DNA from: Argentina anserina
Taxonomy: Eukaryota; Streptophyta; Magnoliopsida; Rosales; Rosaceae
Direction: 5' to 3'
DNA: 64,000 bases
Assembly: GCF_933775445.1 (NCBI RefSeq)
Contig: NW_026089533.1
Coordinates: 124,001-188,000 of the forward strand
Shown here: piece by piece, positions 52,125 through 63,796 of the stretch
How the letters are laid out: each line of letters opens with the position of its first letter
Position numbering within the stretch: the stretch's first letter is position 1
The notes under the pieces: generated by a model
The model's database searches: none
Told to the model about the DNA's origin: nothing
The model's input: the letters and a program-made list of their open reading frames with translations, nothing else
Program-made: the position numbers and the translations under genes

Positions 52125-52313
52125 ATGCGAGTTTCTATTGAATTTGAGAGTTTTGCAAGTGTGGGAGTGTGTTTCCTTCAAACTGAGTATCTTTACATCG
52201 TTTGCGTATCTTTACTATTCCAATTGTGTATCTTTACATCGTTTGCGTATCTTTACTATTCCAATTGTGTATCTTTTCATTTCTCGTTTGAGTATCTTTC
52301 TGTAAGGCTTCTG

Positions 52314-52503
52314 ATGTGAGTTTCTATTGTATTTGAGAGTTTTGCAAGTGTGGGAGTGTGTTGCTTTCAAACTGAGTATCTTTACATCGTTTGCGTATCT
52401 ATACTATTCCAATTGTGTATCTTTACATCGTTTGCGTATCTATACTATTCCAATTGAGTATCTTTTCATTTTCCATTTGAGTATCTTTCTGTAAGGCTTT
52501 CTG
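52314..52503 (+). repeat. Most diverged monomer pocket (M, 190 bp)
   Basis: This unit carries several changes that I do not see together elsewhere: atgtgag at the start, gtgtgttgctttc (usual gtgtgtttctttc), tatctatactattcc in both 41-bp copies, caattgag at the end, and cattttccatttgag (usual catttctcgtttgag). The preceding 189-bp unit lacks one t in taaggcttctg. The atgtgag start reappears at 63986, at the very end of the window, so a second copy of this unit may lie just beyond it. Confidence 0.85.
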
Positions 52504-53478
52504 ATGCGAGTTTCTATTGAATTTGAGAGTTTTGCAAGTGTGGGAGTGTGTTTCTTTCAAACTGAGTATCTTTACATCGTTTGCGTATGTTTACTATTCC
52601 AATTGTGTATCTTTACATCGTTTGCGTATCTTTACTATTGCAATTGTGTATCTTTTCATTTCTCGTTTGAGTATCTTTCTGTAATGCTTCTAATGCGAGT
52701 TTCTATTGTATTTGAGAGTTTTGCAAGTGTGGGAGTGTGTTTCTTTCAATCTGAGTATCTTTAAATCGTTTGCGTATCTTTACTACTCCAATTGTGTATC
52801 TTTTCATTTCTCGTTTGAGTATCTTTCTGTAAGGCTTTCTGATGCGAGTTTCTATTGTATTTGAGAGTTTTGCAAGTGTGGGAGTGTGTTTCTTTCAAAC
52901 TGAGTATCTTTACATCGTTTGCGTATCTTTACTATTCCAATTGTGTATCTTTTCATTTCTCGTTTGAGTATCTTTCAATAAGGCTTTCGGATGCGAGTTT
53001 CTATTGAATTTGATAGTTTTGCAAGTGTGGGAGTGTGTTTGTTTCAAACTGAGTATCTTTACATCGTTTGCGTATCTTTACTATTCCAATTTTGTATCTT
53101 TACATCGCTTGCGTATCTCTACTATTCCAATTGTGTATCTTTTCATTTCTTGTTTGAGTATCTTTCTGTAAGGCTTTCTGATGCGTGTTTCTATTGTATT
53201 TGAGAGTTTTGCAAGTGTGGGAGTGTGTTTGTTTCAAACTGAGTATCTTTACATCGTTTGCGTATCTTTACTATTCCAATTGTGTATCTTTTCATTTCTC
53301 GTTTGAGTATCTTTCTGTAAGGCTTTCGGATGCGAGTTTCTATTGAATTTGAGAGTTTTGCAAGTGTGGGAGTGTGTTTCCTTCAAACTGAGTATCTTTA
53401 CATCGTTTGCGTATCTTTACTATTCCAATTGTGTATGTTTTCATTTCTCGTTTGAGTATCTTTCTGTAAGACTTTCGG

Positions 53479-53750
53479 ATGCGAGTTTCTATTGAATTTG
53501 AGAGTTTTGCAAGTGTGGGAGTGTGTTTCTTTCAAACTGAGTATCTTTACATCGTTTGCGTATGTTTACTATTCCAATTGTGTATCTTTACATCGTTTGC
53601 GTATCTTTACTATTCCAATTGTGTATCTTTACATCGTTTGCGTATCTTTACTATTCCAATTGTGTATCTTTACATCGTTTGCGTATCTTTCCTATTCCAA
53701 TTGTGTATCTTTTCATTTCTTGTTTGAGTATCTTTCTGTAAGGCTTTCTG
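53479..53750 (+). repeat. Monomer class X (272 bp), crossover inside a 41-bp unit
   Basis: Four 41-bp subrepeats are present. The first has tgcgtatgttt instead of tgcgtatcttt. The last has the normal catcgtttgcg in its first half but tatctttcctattcc in its second half. In units at 50390, 56436, 59311 and 62062 the cctattcc change is always coupled to catcgcttacg. Finding it here after the unmodified catcgtttgcg places a probable exchange point within this one 41-bp copy, in the few bases between the two marker sites. Unlike the other X units it ends caattgtg and is followed by the tcatttcttg form. Confidence 0.85.
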
Positions 53751-54387
53751 ATGCGAGTTTCTATTGTATTTGAGAGTTTTGCAAGTGTGGGAGTGTGTTT
53801 CTTTCAAACTGAGTATCTTTACATCGTTTGCGTATCTTTACTATTCCAATTGTGTATCTTTTCATTTCTCGTTTGAGTATCTTTCTGTAAGGCTTTCTGA
53901 TGCGAGTTTCTATTGAATTTGAGAGTTTTGCAAGTATGGGAGTGTGTTTCCTTCAAACTGAGTATCTTTACATCGTTTGCGTATCTTTACTATTCCAATT
54001 GTGTATCTTTACATCGTTTGCGTATCTTTACTATTGCAATTGTGTATCTTTTCATTTCTCGTTTGAGTATCTTTCTGTAAAGCTTTCTGATGCGAGTTTC
54101 TATTGAATTTTAGAGTTTTGCAAGTGTGTGAGTTTGTTTCTTTCAAACTGAGTATCTTTACATCGTTTGCGTATCTTTACTATTCCAATTGTGTATCTTT
54201 TCATTTCTCGTTTGAGTATCTTTCTGTAAGGCTTTCGGATGCGAGTTTCTATTGAATTTGAGAGTTTTGCAAGTGTGGAAGTGTGTTTCCTTCAAACTGA
54301 GTATCTTTACATCGTTTGCGTATCTTTACTATTCCAATTGTGTATCTTTTCATTTCTCGTTTGAGTATCTTTCTGTAAGACTTTCGG
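53751..54387. repeat. Partial copy of 50580-51216 (offset 3171)
   Basis: Units S M S S carry aagtatggg, taaagctttctg and gtggaagtg, as at 50580-51216. A private gtgtgtgagtttg occurs near 54125 where relatives have gtgtgggagtttg. It leads directly into the 2875-bp repeat. Confidence 0.83.
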
Positions 54388-57262
54388 ATGCGAGTTTCTA
54401 TTGAATTTGAGAGTTTTGCAAGTGTGGGAGTGTGTTTGTTTCAAACTGAGTATCTTTACATCGTTTGCGTATCTTTACTATTCCAATTGTGTATCTTTAC
54501 ATCGTTTGCGTATCTTTACTATTCCAATTGTGTATCTTTACATCGTTTGCGTATCTTTACTATTCCAATTGAGTATCTTTTCATTTCTCGTTTGAGTATC
54601 TTTCTGTAAGGCTTTCTGATGCGAGTTTCTATTGAATTTGAGAGTTTTGCAAGTTTGGGAGTGTGTTTGTTTCAAACTGAGTATCTTTACATCGTTTGCG
54701 TATCTTTACTATTCCAATTGTGTATCTTTACATCGCTTGCGTATCTTTACTATTCCAATTGTGTATCTTTACATCGTTTGCGTATCTTTACTATTCCAAT
54801 TGTGTATCTTTACATCGTTTGCGTATCTTTACTATTCCAATTGAGTATCTTTTCATTTCTCGTTTGAGTATCTTTCTGTAAGGCTTTCTGATGCGAGTTT
54901 CTATTGAATTTTAGAGTTTTGCAAGTGTGGGAGTTTGTTTCTTTCAAACTGAGTATCTTTACATCGTTTGCGTATCTTTACTATTCCAATTGTGTATCTT
55001 TTCATTTCTCGTTTGAGTATCTTTCTGTAAGGCTTTCGGATGCGAGTTTCTATTGAATTTGAGAGTTTTGCAAGTGTGGAAGTGTGTTTCCTTCAAACTG
55101 AGTATCTTTACATCGTTTGCGTATCTTTACTATTCCAATTGTGTATCTTTTCATTTCTCGTTTGAGTATCTTTCTGTAAGACTTTTGGATGCGAGTTTCA
55201 ATTGAATTTGAGAGTTTTGCAAGTGTGGGAGTGTGTTTGTTTCAAACTGAGTATCTTTACATCGTTTGCGTATCTTTACTATTCCAATTGTGTATCTTTA
55301 CATCGTTTGCGTATCTTTACTATTCCAATTGTGTATCTTTACATCGTTTGCGTATCTTTACTATTCCAATTGAGTATCTTTTCATTTCTCGTTTGAGTAT
55401 CTTTCTGTAAGGCTTTCTGATGCGAGTTTCTATTGAATTTGAGAGTTTTGCAAGTGTGGGAGTGTGTTTGTTTCAAACTGAGTATCTTTACATCGTTTGC
55501 GTATCTTTACTATTCCAATTGTGTATCTTTACATCGCTTGCGTATCTTTACTATTCCAATTGTGTATCTTTTCATTTCTTGTTTGAGTATCTTTCTGTAA
55601 GCCTTTCTGATGCGAGTTTCTATTGTATTTGAGAGTTTTGCAAGTGTGGGAGTGTGTTTCTTTCAAACTGAGTATCTTTACATCGTTTGCGTATCTTTAC
55701 TATTCCAATTGTGTATCTTTTCATTTCTCGTTTGAGTATCTTTCTGTAAGGCTTTCTGATGCGAGTTTCTATTGATTTTGAGAGTTTTGCAAGTGTGGGA
55801 GTGTGTTTCCTTCAAACTGAGTATCTTTACATCGTTTGCGTATCTTTACTATTCCAATTGTGTATCTTTACATCGTTTGCGTATCTTTACTATTGCAATT
55901 GTGTATCTTTTCATTTCTCGTTTGAGTATCTTTCTGTAATGCTTCTAATGCGAGTTTCTATTGTATTTGAGAGTTTTGCAAGTGTGGGAGTGTGTTTCTT
56001 TCAATCTGAGTATCTTTAAATCGTTTGCGTATCTTTACTACTCCAATTGTGTATCTTTTCATTTCTCGTTTGAGTATCTTTCTGTAAGGCTTTCGGATGC
56101 GAGTTTCTATTGAATTTGATAGTTTTGCAAGTGTGGGAGTGTGTTTGTTTCAAACTGAGTATCTTTACATCGTTTGCGTATCTTTACTATTCCAATTGTG
56201 TATCTTTACATCGCTTGCGTATCTTTACTATTCCAATTGTGTATCTTTTCATTTCTCGTTTGAGTATCTTTCTGTAAGGCTTTCTGATGCGAGTTTCTAT
56301 TGTATTTGAGAGTTTTGCAAGTGTGGGAGTGTGTTTCTTTCAAACTGAGTATCTTTACATCGTTTGCGTATCTTTACTATTCCAATTGTGTATCTTTTCA
56401 TTTCTCGTTTGAGTATCTTTCTGTAAGGCTTTCTGATGCGAGTTTCTATTGAATTTGAGAGTTTTGCAAGTGTGGGAGTGTGTTTCCTTCAAACTGAGTA
56501 TCTTTACATCGTTTGCGTATCTTTACTATTCCAATTGTGTATCTTTACATCGCTTACGTATCTTTCCTATTCCAATTGTGTATCTTTTCATTTCTTGTTT
56601 GAGTATCTTTCTGTAAGGCTTTCTGATGCGAGTTTCTATTGTATTTGAGAGTTTTGCAAGTGTGGGAGTGTGTTTCTTTCAAACTGAGTATCTTTACATC
56701 GTTTGCGTATCTTTACTATTCCAATTGTGTATCTTTTCATTTCTCGTTTGAGTATCTTTCTGAAAGGCTTTCTGATGCGAGTTTCTATTGAATTTGAGAG
56801 TTTTGCAAGTATGGGAGTGTGTTTCCTTCAAACTGAGTATCTTTACATCGTTTGCGTATCTTTACTATTCCAATTGTGTATCTTTACATCGTTTGCGTAT
56901 CTTTACTATTGCAATTGTGTATCTTTTCATTTCTCGTTTGAGTATCTTTCTGTAAAGCTTTCTGATGCGAGTTTCTATTGAATTTTAGAGTTTTGCAAGT
57001 GTGGGAGTTTGTTTCTTTCAAACTGAGTATCTTTACATCGTTTGCGTATCTTTACTATTCCAATTGTGTATCTTTTCATTTCTCGTTTGAGTATCTTTCT
57101 GTAAGGCTTTCGGATGCGAGTTTCTATTGAATTTGAGAGTTTTGCAAGTGTGGAAGTGTGTTTCCTTCAAACTGAGTATCTTTACATCGTTTGCGTATCT
57201 TTACTATTCCAATTGTGTATCTTTTCATTTCTCGTTTGAGTATCTTTCTGTAAGACTTTCGG
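54388..57262. repeat. 2875-bp higher-order repeat, copy 1
   Basis: The order is L X S S L M S m S M S M S M S S: 16 units summing to 2875. It includes the M/L recombinant X unit at 54619, taagacttttgg near 55184 (relatives have ttcgg), and ctgaaaggc near 56761. The last abolishes the taa triplet and so lengthens a chance reading frame at 56703-56981. Confidence 0.9.
54619..54890 (+). repeat. Monomer class X (272 bp), M/L recombinant
   Basis: The four 41-bp subrepeats read, in order, cgtttgcg, cgcttgcg, cgtttgcg, and cgtttgcg with terminal caattgag. The cgcttgcg in second place is diagnostic of M units and the terminal gag of L units, so this is the product expected if the second 41-bp copy of an M unit joined the second copy of an L unit. 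The long segment carries aagtttggg (usual: aagtgtggg), shared with 51448, 57494, 60369 and 63120. The identical structure at 57494-57765 is its 2875-bp tandem duplicate. Confidence 0.88.
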
Positions 57263-60137
57263 ATGCGAGTTTCAATTGAATTTGAGAGTTTTGCAAGTGT
57301 GGGAGTGTGTTTGTTTCAAACTGAGTATCTTTACATCGTTTGCGTATCTTTACTATTCCAATTGTGTATCTTTACATCGTTTGCGTATCTTTACTATTCC
57401 AATTGTGTATCTTTACATCGTTTGCGTATCTTTACTATTCCAATTGAGTATCTTTTCATTTCTCGTTTGAGTATCTTTCTGTAAGGCTTTCTGATGCGAG
57501 TTTCTATTGAATTTGAGAGTTTTGCAAGTTTGGGAGTGTGTTTGTTTCAAACTGAGTATCTTTACATCGTTTGCGTATCTTTACTATTCCAATTGTGTAT
57601 CTTTACATCGCTTGCGTATCTTTACTATTCCAATTGTGTATCTTTACATCGTTTGCGTATCTTTACTATTCCAATTGTGTATCTTTACATCGTTTGCGTA
57701 TCTTTACTATTCCAATTGAGTATCTTTTCATTTCTCGTTTGAGTATCTTTCTGTAAGGCTTTCTGATGCGAGTTTCTATTGAATTTTAGAGTTTTGCAAG
57801 TGTGGGAGTTTGTTTCTTTCAAACTGAGTATCTTTACATCGTTTGCGTATCTTTACTATTCCAATTGTGTATCTTTTCATTTCTCGTTTGAGTATCTTTC
57901 TGTAAGGCTTTCGGATGCGAGTTTCTATTGAATTTGAGAGTTTTGCAAGTGTGGAAGTGTGTTTCCTTCAAACTGAGTATCTTTACATCGTTTGCGTATC
58001 TTTACTATTCCAATTGTGTATCTTTTCATTTCTCGTTTGAGTATCTTTCTGTAAGACTTTTGGATGCGAGTTTCAATTGAATTTGAGAGTTTTGCAAGTG
58101 TGGGAGTGTGTTTGTTTCAAACTGAGTATCTTTACATCGTTTGCGTATCTTTACTATTCCAATTGTGTATCTTTACATCGTTTGCGTATCTTTACTATTC
58201 CAATTGTGTATCTTTACATCGTTTGCGTATCTTTACTATTCCAATTGAGTATCTTTTCATTTCTCGTTTGAGTATCTTTCTGTAAGGCTTTCTGATGCGA
58301 GTTTCTATTGAATTTGAGAGTTTTGCAAGTGTGGGAGTGTGTTTGTTTCAAACTGAGTATCTTTACATCGTTTGCGTATCTTTACTATTCCAATTGTGTA
58401 TCTTTACATCGCTTGCGTATCTTTACTATTCCAATTGTGTATCTTTTCATTTCTTGTTTGAGTATCGTTCTGTAAGCCTTTCTGATGCGAGTTTCTATTG
58501 TATTTGAGAGTTTTGCAAGTGTGGGAGTGTGTTTCTTTCAAACTGAGTATCTTTACATCGTTTGCGTATCTTTACTATTCCAATTGTGTATCTTTTCATT
58601 TCTCGTTTGAGTATCTTTCTGTAAGGCTTTCTGATGCGAGTTTCTATTGATTTTGAGAGTTTTGCAAGTGTGGGAGTGTGTTTCCTTCAAACTGAGTATC
58701 TTTACATCGTTTGCGTATCTTTACTATTCCAATTGTGTATCTTTACATCGTTTGCGTATCTTTACTATTGCAATTGTGTATCTTTTCATTTCTCGTTTGA
58801 GTATCTTTCTGTAATGCTTCTAATGCGAGTTTCTATTGTATTTGAGAGTTTTGCAAGTGTGGGAGTGTGTTTCTTTCAATCTGAGTATCTTTAAATCGTT
58901 TGCGTATCTTTACTACTCCAATTGTGTATCTTTTCATTTCTCGTTTGAGTATCTTTCTGTAAGGCTTTCGGATGCGAGTTTCTATTGAATTTGATAGTTT
59001 TGCAAGTGTGGGAGTGTGTTTGTTTCAAACTGAGTATCTTTACATCGTTTGCGTATCTTTACTATTCCAATTGTGTATCTTTACATCGCTTGCGTATCTT
59101 TACTATTCCAATTGTGTATCTTTTCATTTCTCGTTTGAGTATCTTTCTGTAAGGCTTTCTGATGCGAGTTTCTATTGTATTTGAGAGTTTTGCAAGTGTG
59201 GGAGTGTGTTTCTTTCAAACTGAGTATCTTTACATCGTTTGCGTATCTTTACTATTCCAATTGTGTATCTTTTCATTTCTCGTTTGAGTATCTTTCTGTA
59301 AGGCTTTCTGATGCGAGTTTCTATTGAATTTGAGAGTTTTGCAAGTGTGGGAGTGTGTTTCCTTCAAACTGAGTATCTTTACATCGTTTGCGTATCTTTA
59401 CTATTCCAATTGTGTATCTTTACATCGCTTACGTATCTTTCCTATTCCAATTGTGTATCTTTTCATTTCTTGTTTGAGTATCTTTCTGTAAGGCTTTCTG
59501 ATGCGAGTTTCTATTGTATTTGAGAGTTTTGCAAGTGTGGGAGTGTGTTTCTTTCAAACTGAGTATCTTTACATCGTTTGCGTATCTTTACTATTCCAAT
59601 TGTGTATCTTTTCATTTCTCGTTTGAGTATCTTTCTGTAAGGCTTTCTGATGCGAGTTTCTATTGAATTTGAGAGTTTTGCAAGTATGGGAGTGTGTTTC
59701 CTTCAAACTGAGTATCTTTACATCGTTTGCGTATCTTTACTATTCCAATTGTGTATCTTTACATCGTTTGCGTATCTTTACTATTGCAATTGTGTATCTT
59801 TTCATTTCTCGTTTGAGTATCTTTCTGTAAAGCTTTCTGATGCGAGTTTCTATTGAATTTTAGAGTTTTGCAAGTGTGGGAGTTTGTTTCTTTCAAACTG
59901 AGTATCTTTACATCGTTTGCGTATCTTTACTATTCCAATTGTGTATCTTTTCATTTCTCGTTTGAGTATCTTTCTGTAAGGCTTTCGGATGCGAGTTTCT
60001 ATTGAATTTGAGAGTTTTGCAAGTGTGGAAGTGTGTTTCCTTCAAACTGAGTATCTTTACATCGTTTGCGTATCTTTACTATTCCAATTGTGTATCTTTT
60101 CATTTCTCGTTTGAGTATCTTTCTGTAAGACTTTCGG
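57263..60137. repeat. 2875-bp higher-order repeat, copy 2
   Basis: Matches copy 1 unit for unit, including the X unit and taagacttttgg near 58059. A private gagtatcgttctg near 58466 distinguishes it. From 58295 it is also the first copy of the overlapping 2751-bp repeat. Confidence 0.9.
57494..57765 (+). repeat. Monomer class X (272 bp), duplicate of the 54619 recombinant
   Basis: This unit has the same order of 41-bp variants (cgtttgcg, cgcttgcg, cgtttgcg, cgtttgcg with caattgag) and the same aagtttggg marker as 54619-54890, exactly 2875 bp upstream. In the next period the corresponding unit at 60369 is a plain 190-bp M with the same aagtttggg marker, so the X form is not shared by all descendants. 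Confidence 0.88.
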
Positions 60138-61045
60138 ATGCGAGTTTCAATTGAATTTGAGAGTTTTGCAAGTGTGGGAGTGTGTTTGTTTCAAACTGAG
60201 TATCTTTACATCGTTTGCGTATCTTTACTATTCCAATTGTGTATCTTTACATCGTTTGCGTATCTTTACTATTCCAATTGTGTATCTTTACATCGTTTGC
60301 GTATCTTTACTATTCCAATTGAGTATCTTTTCATTTCTCGTTTGAGTATCTTTCTGTAAGGCTTTATGATGCGAGTTTCTATTGAATTTGAGAGTTTTGC
60401 AAGTTTGGGAGTGTGTTTGTTTCAAACTGAGTATCTTTACATCGTTTGCGTATCTTTACTATTCCAATTGTGTATCTTTACATCGCTTGCGTATCTTTAC
60501 TATTCCAATTGTGTATCTTTTCATTTCTTGTTTGAGTATCTTTCTGTAAGGCTTTCTGATGCGAGTTTCTATTGTATTTGAGAGTTTTGCAAGTGTGGGA
60601 GTGTGTTTCTTTCAAACTGAGTATCTTTACATCGTTTGCGTATCTTTACTATTCCAATTGTGTATCTTTTCATTTCTCGTTTGAGTATCTTTCTGTAAGG
60701 CTTTCTGATGCGAGTTTCTATTGAATTTGAGAGTTTTGCAAGTGTGGGAGTGTGTTTCCTTCAAACTGAGTATCTTTACATCGTTTGCGTATCTTTACTA
60801 TTCCAATTGTGTATCTTTACATCGTTTGCGTATCTTTACTATTGCAATTGTGTATCTTTTCATTTCTCGTTTGAGTATCTTTCTGTAATGCTTCTAATGC
60901 GAGTTTCTATTGTATTTGAGAGTTTTGCAAGTGTGGGAGTGTGTTTCTTTCAATCTGAGTATCTTTAAATCGTTTGCGTATCTTTACTACTCCAATTGTG
61001 TATCTTTTCATATCTCGTTTGAGTATCTTTCTGTAAGGCTTTCTG
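58295..61045. repeat. 2751-bp higher-order repeat, copy 1
   Basis: The 16 units from here to 61045 sum to 2751. The first eleven coincide with copy 2 of the 2875-bp repeat. After 60138 the X unit is replaced by a 190-bp unit with the same aagtttggg marker, and a taatgcttctaatg unit (60897) is added. Private changes: ggctttatgatgcg near 60366 and tcatatctcg near 61009 at the end. Confidence 0.88.
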
Positions 61046-63796
61046 ATGCGAGTTTCTATTGAATTTGAGAGTTTTGCAAGTGTGGGAGTGTGTTTCCTTC
61101 AAACTGAGTATCTTTACATCGTTTGCGTATCTTTACTATTCCAATTGTGTATCTTTACATCGTTTGCGTATCTTTACTATTCCAATTGTGTATCTTTTCA
61201 TTTCTTGTTTGAGTATCTTTCTGTAAGCCTTTCTGATGCGAGTTTCTATTGTATTTGAGAGTTTTGCAAGTGTGGGAGTGTGTTTCTTTCAAACTGAGTA
61301 TCTTTACATCGTTTGCGTATCTTTACTATTCCAATTGTGTATCTTTTCATTTCTCGTTTGAGTATCTTTCTGTAAGGCTTTCTGATGCGAGTTTCTATTG
61401 ATTTTGAGAGTTTTGCAAGTGTGGGAGTGTGTTTCCTTCAAACTGAGTATCTTTACATCGTTTGCGTATCTTTACTATTCCAATTGTGTATCTTTACATC
61501 GTTTGCGTATCTTTACTATTGCAATTGTGTATCTTTTCATTTCTCGTTTGAGTATCTTTCTGTAATGCTTCTAATGCGAGTTTCTATTGTATTTGAGAGT
61601 TTTGCAAGTGTGGGAGTGTGTTTCTTTCAATCTGAGTATCTTTAAATCGTTTGCGTATCTTTACTACTCCAATTGTGTATCTTTTCATTTCTCGTTTGAG
61701 TATCTTTCTGTAAGGCTTTCGGATGCGAGTTTCTATTGAATTTGAGAGTTTTGCAAGTGTGGGAGTGTGTTTGTTTCAAACTGAGTATCTTTACATCGTT
61801 TGCGTATCTTTACTATTCCAATTGTGTATCTTTACATCGCTTGCGTATCTTTACTATTCCAATTGTGTATCTTTTCATTTCTCGTTTGAGTATCTTTCTG
61901 TAAGGCTTTCTGATGCGAGTTTCTATTGTATTTGAGAGTTTTGCAAGTGTGGGAGTGTGTTTCTTTCAAACTGAGTATCTTTACATCGTTTGCGTATCTT
62001 TACTATTCCAATTGTGTATCTTTTCATTTCTCGTTTGAGTATCTTTCTGTAAGGCTTTCTGATGCGAGTTTCTATTGAATTTGAGAGTTTTGCAAGTGTG
62101 GGAGTGTGTTTCCTTCAAACTGAGTATCTTTACATCGTTTGCGTATCTTTACTATTCCAATTGTGTATCTTTACATCGCTTACGTATCTTTCCTATTCCA
62201 ATTGTGTATCTTTTCATTTCTTGTTTGAGTATCTTTCTGTAAGGCTTTCTGATGCGAGTTTCTATTGTATTTGAGAGTTTTGCAAGTGTGGGAGTGTGTT
62301 TCTTTCAAACTGAGTATCTTTACATCGTTTGCGTATCTTTACTATTCCAATTGTGTATCTTTTCATTTCTCGTTTGAGTATCTTTCTGTAAGGCTTTCTG
62401 ATGCGAGTTTCTATTGAATTTGAGAGTTTTGCAAGTATGGGAGTGTGTTTCCTTCAAACTGAGTATCTTTACATCGTTTGCGTATCTTTACTATTCCAAT
62501 TGTGTATCTTTACATCGTTTGCGTATCTTTACTATTGCAATTGTGTATCTTTTCATTTCTCGTTTGAGTATCTTTCTGTAAAGCTTTCTGATGCGAGTTT
62601 CTATTGAATTTTAGAGTTTTGCAAGTGTGGGAGTTTGTTTCTTTCAAACTGAGTATCTTTACATCGTTTGCGTATCTTTACTATTCCAATTGTGTATCTT
62701 TTCATTTCTCGTTTGAGTATCTTTCTGTAAGGCTTTCGGATGCGAGTTTCTATTGAATTTGAGAGTTTTGCAAGTGTGGATGTGTGTTTCCTTCAAACTG
62801 AGTATCTTTACATCGTTTGCGTATCTTTACTATTCCAATTGTGTATCTTTTCATTTCTCGTTTGAGTATCTTTCTGTAAGACTTTCGGATGCGAGTTTCA
62901 ATTGAATTTGAGAGTTTTGCAAGTGTGGGAGTGTGTTTGTTTCAAACTGAGTATCTTTACATCGTTTGCGTATCTTTACTATTCCAATTGTGTATCTTTA
63001 CATCGTTTGCGTATCTTTACTATTCCAATTGTGTATCTTTACATCGTTTGCGTATCTTTACTATTCCAATTGAGTATCTTTTCATTTCTCGTTTGAGTAT
63101 CTTTCTGTAAGGCTTTCTGATGCGAGTTTCTATTGAATTTGAGAGTTTTGCAAGTTTGGGAGTGTGTTTGTTTCAAACTGAGTATCTTTACATCGTTTGC
63201 GTATCTTTACTATTCCAATTGTGTATCTTTACATCGCTTGCGTATCTTTACTATTCCAATTGTGTATCTTTTCATTTCTTGTTTGAGTATCTTTCTGTAA
63301 GGCTTTCTGATGCGAGTTTCTATTGTATTTGAGAGTTTTGCAAGTGTGGGAGTGTGTTTCTTTCAAACTGAGTATCTTTACATCGTTTGCGTATCTTTAC
63401 TATTCCAATTGTGTATCTTTTCATTTCTCGTTTGAGTATCTTTCTGTAAGGCTTTCTGATGCGAGTTTCTATTGAATTTGAGAGTTTTGCAAGTGTGGGA
63501 GTGTGTTTCCTTCAAACTGAGTATCTTTACATCGTTTGCGTATCTTTACTATTCCAATTGTGTATCTTTACATCGTTTGCGTATCTTTACTATTGCAATT
63601 GTGTATCTTTTCATTTCTCGTTTGAGTATCTTTCTGTAATGCTTCTAATGCGAGTTTCTATTGTATTTGAGAGTTTTGCAAGTGTGGGAGTGTGTTTCTT
63701 TCAATCTGAGTATCTTTAAATCGTTTGCGTATCTTTACTACTCCAATTGTGTATCTTTTCATTTCTCGTTTGAGTATCTTTCTGTAAGGCTTTCTG
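61046..63796. repeat. 2751-bp higher-order repeat, copy 2
   Basis: Matches the preceding copy at offset 2751 from about 61200 onward. It differs at 62778, where gtggatgtg stands for gtggaagtg, and at 61723, which has gagagtttt where 58972 has gatagtttt. The front part of the 61046 unit (tttccttcaaactga) differs from 58295 (tttgtttcaaactga), so the exact joint lies within that first unit. Confidence 0.86.

Larger units (their letters stand above)
51448..53478. repeat. Heterogeneous block including the diverged pocket
   Basis: Units are M S m S m M m S S M S S. The first five (51448-52313) match 63120-63985 at offset 11,672. From 52314 private changes cluster (described separately at 52314), with tgcgtatgttt near 52584, cttcaataagg near 52975 and gtgtatgttttc near 53432. 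A gatagtttt-type M lies at 52991. The block has no adjacent tandem partner. Confidence 0.82.

Noticed and set aside
52314..52503. Inserted foreign sequence at the diverged pocket
   Set aside because: Every segment still aligns to the consensus with scattered substitutions and the normal 190-bp length, so it is a diverged monomer and not an insertion.
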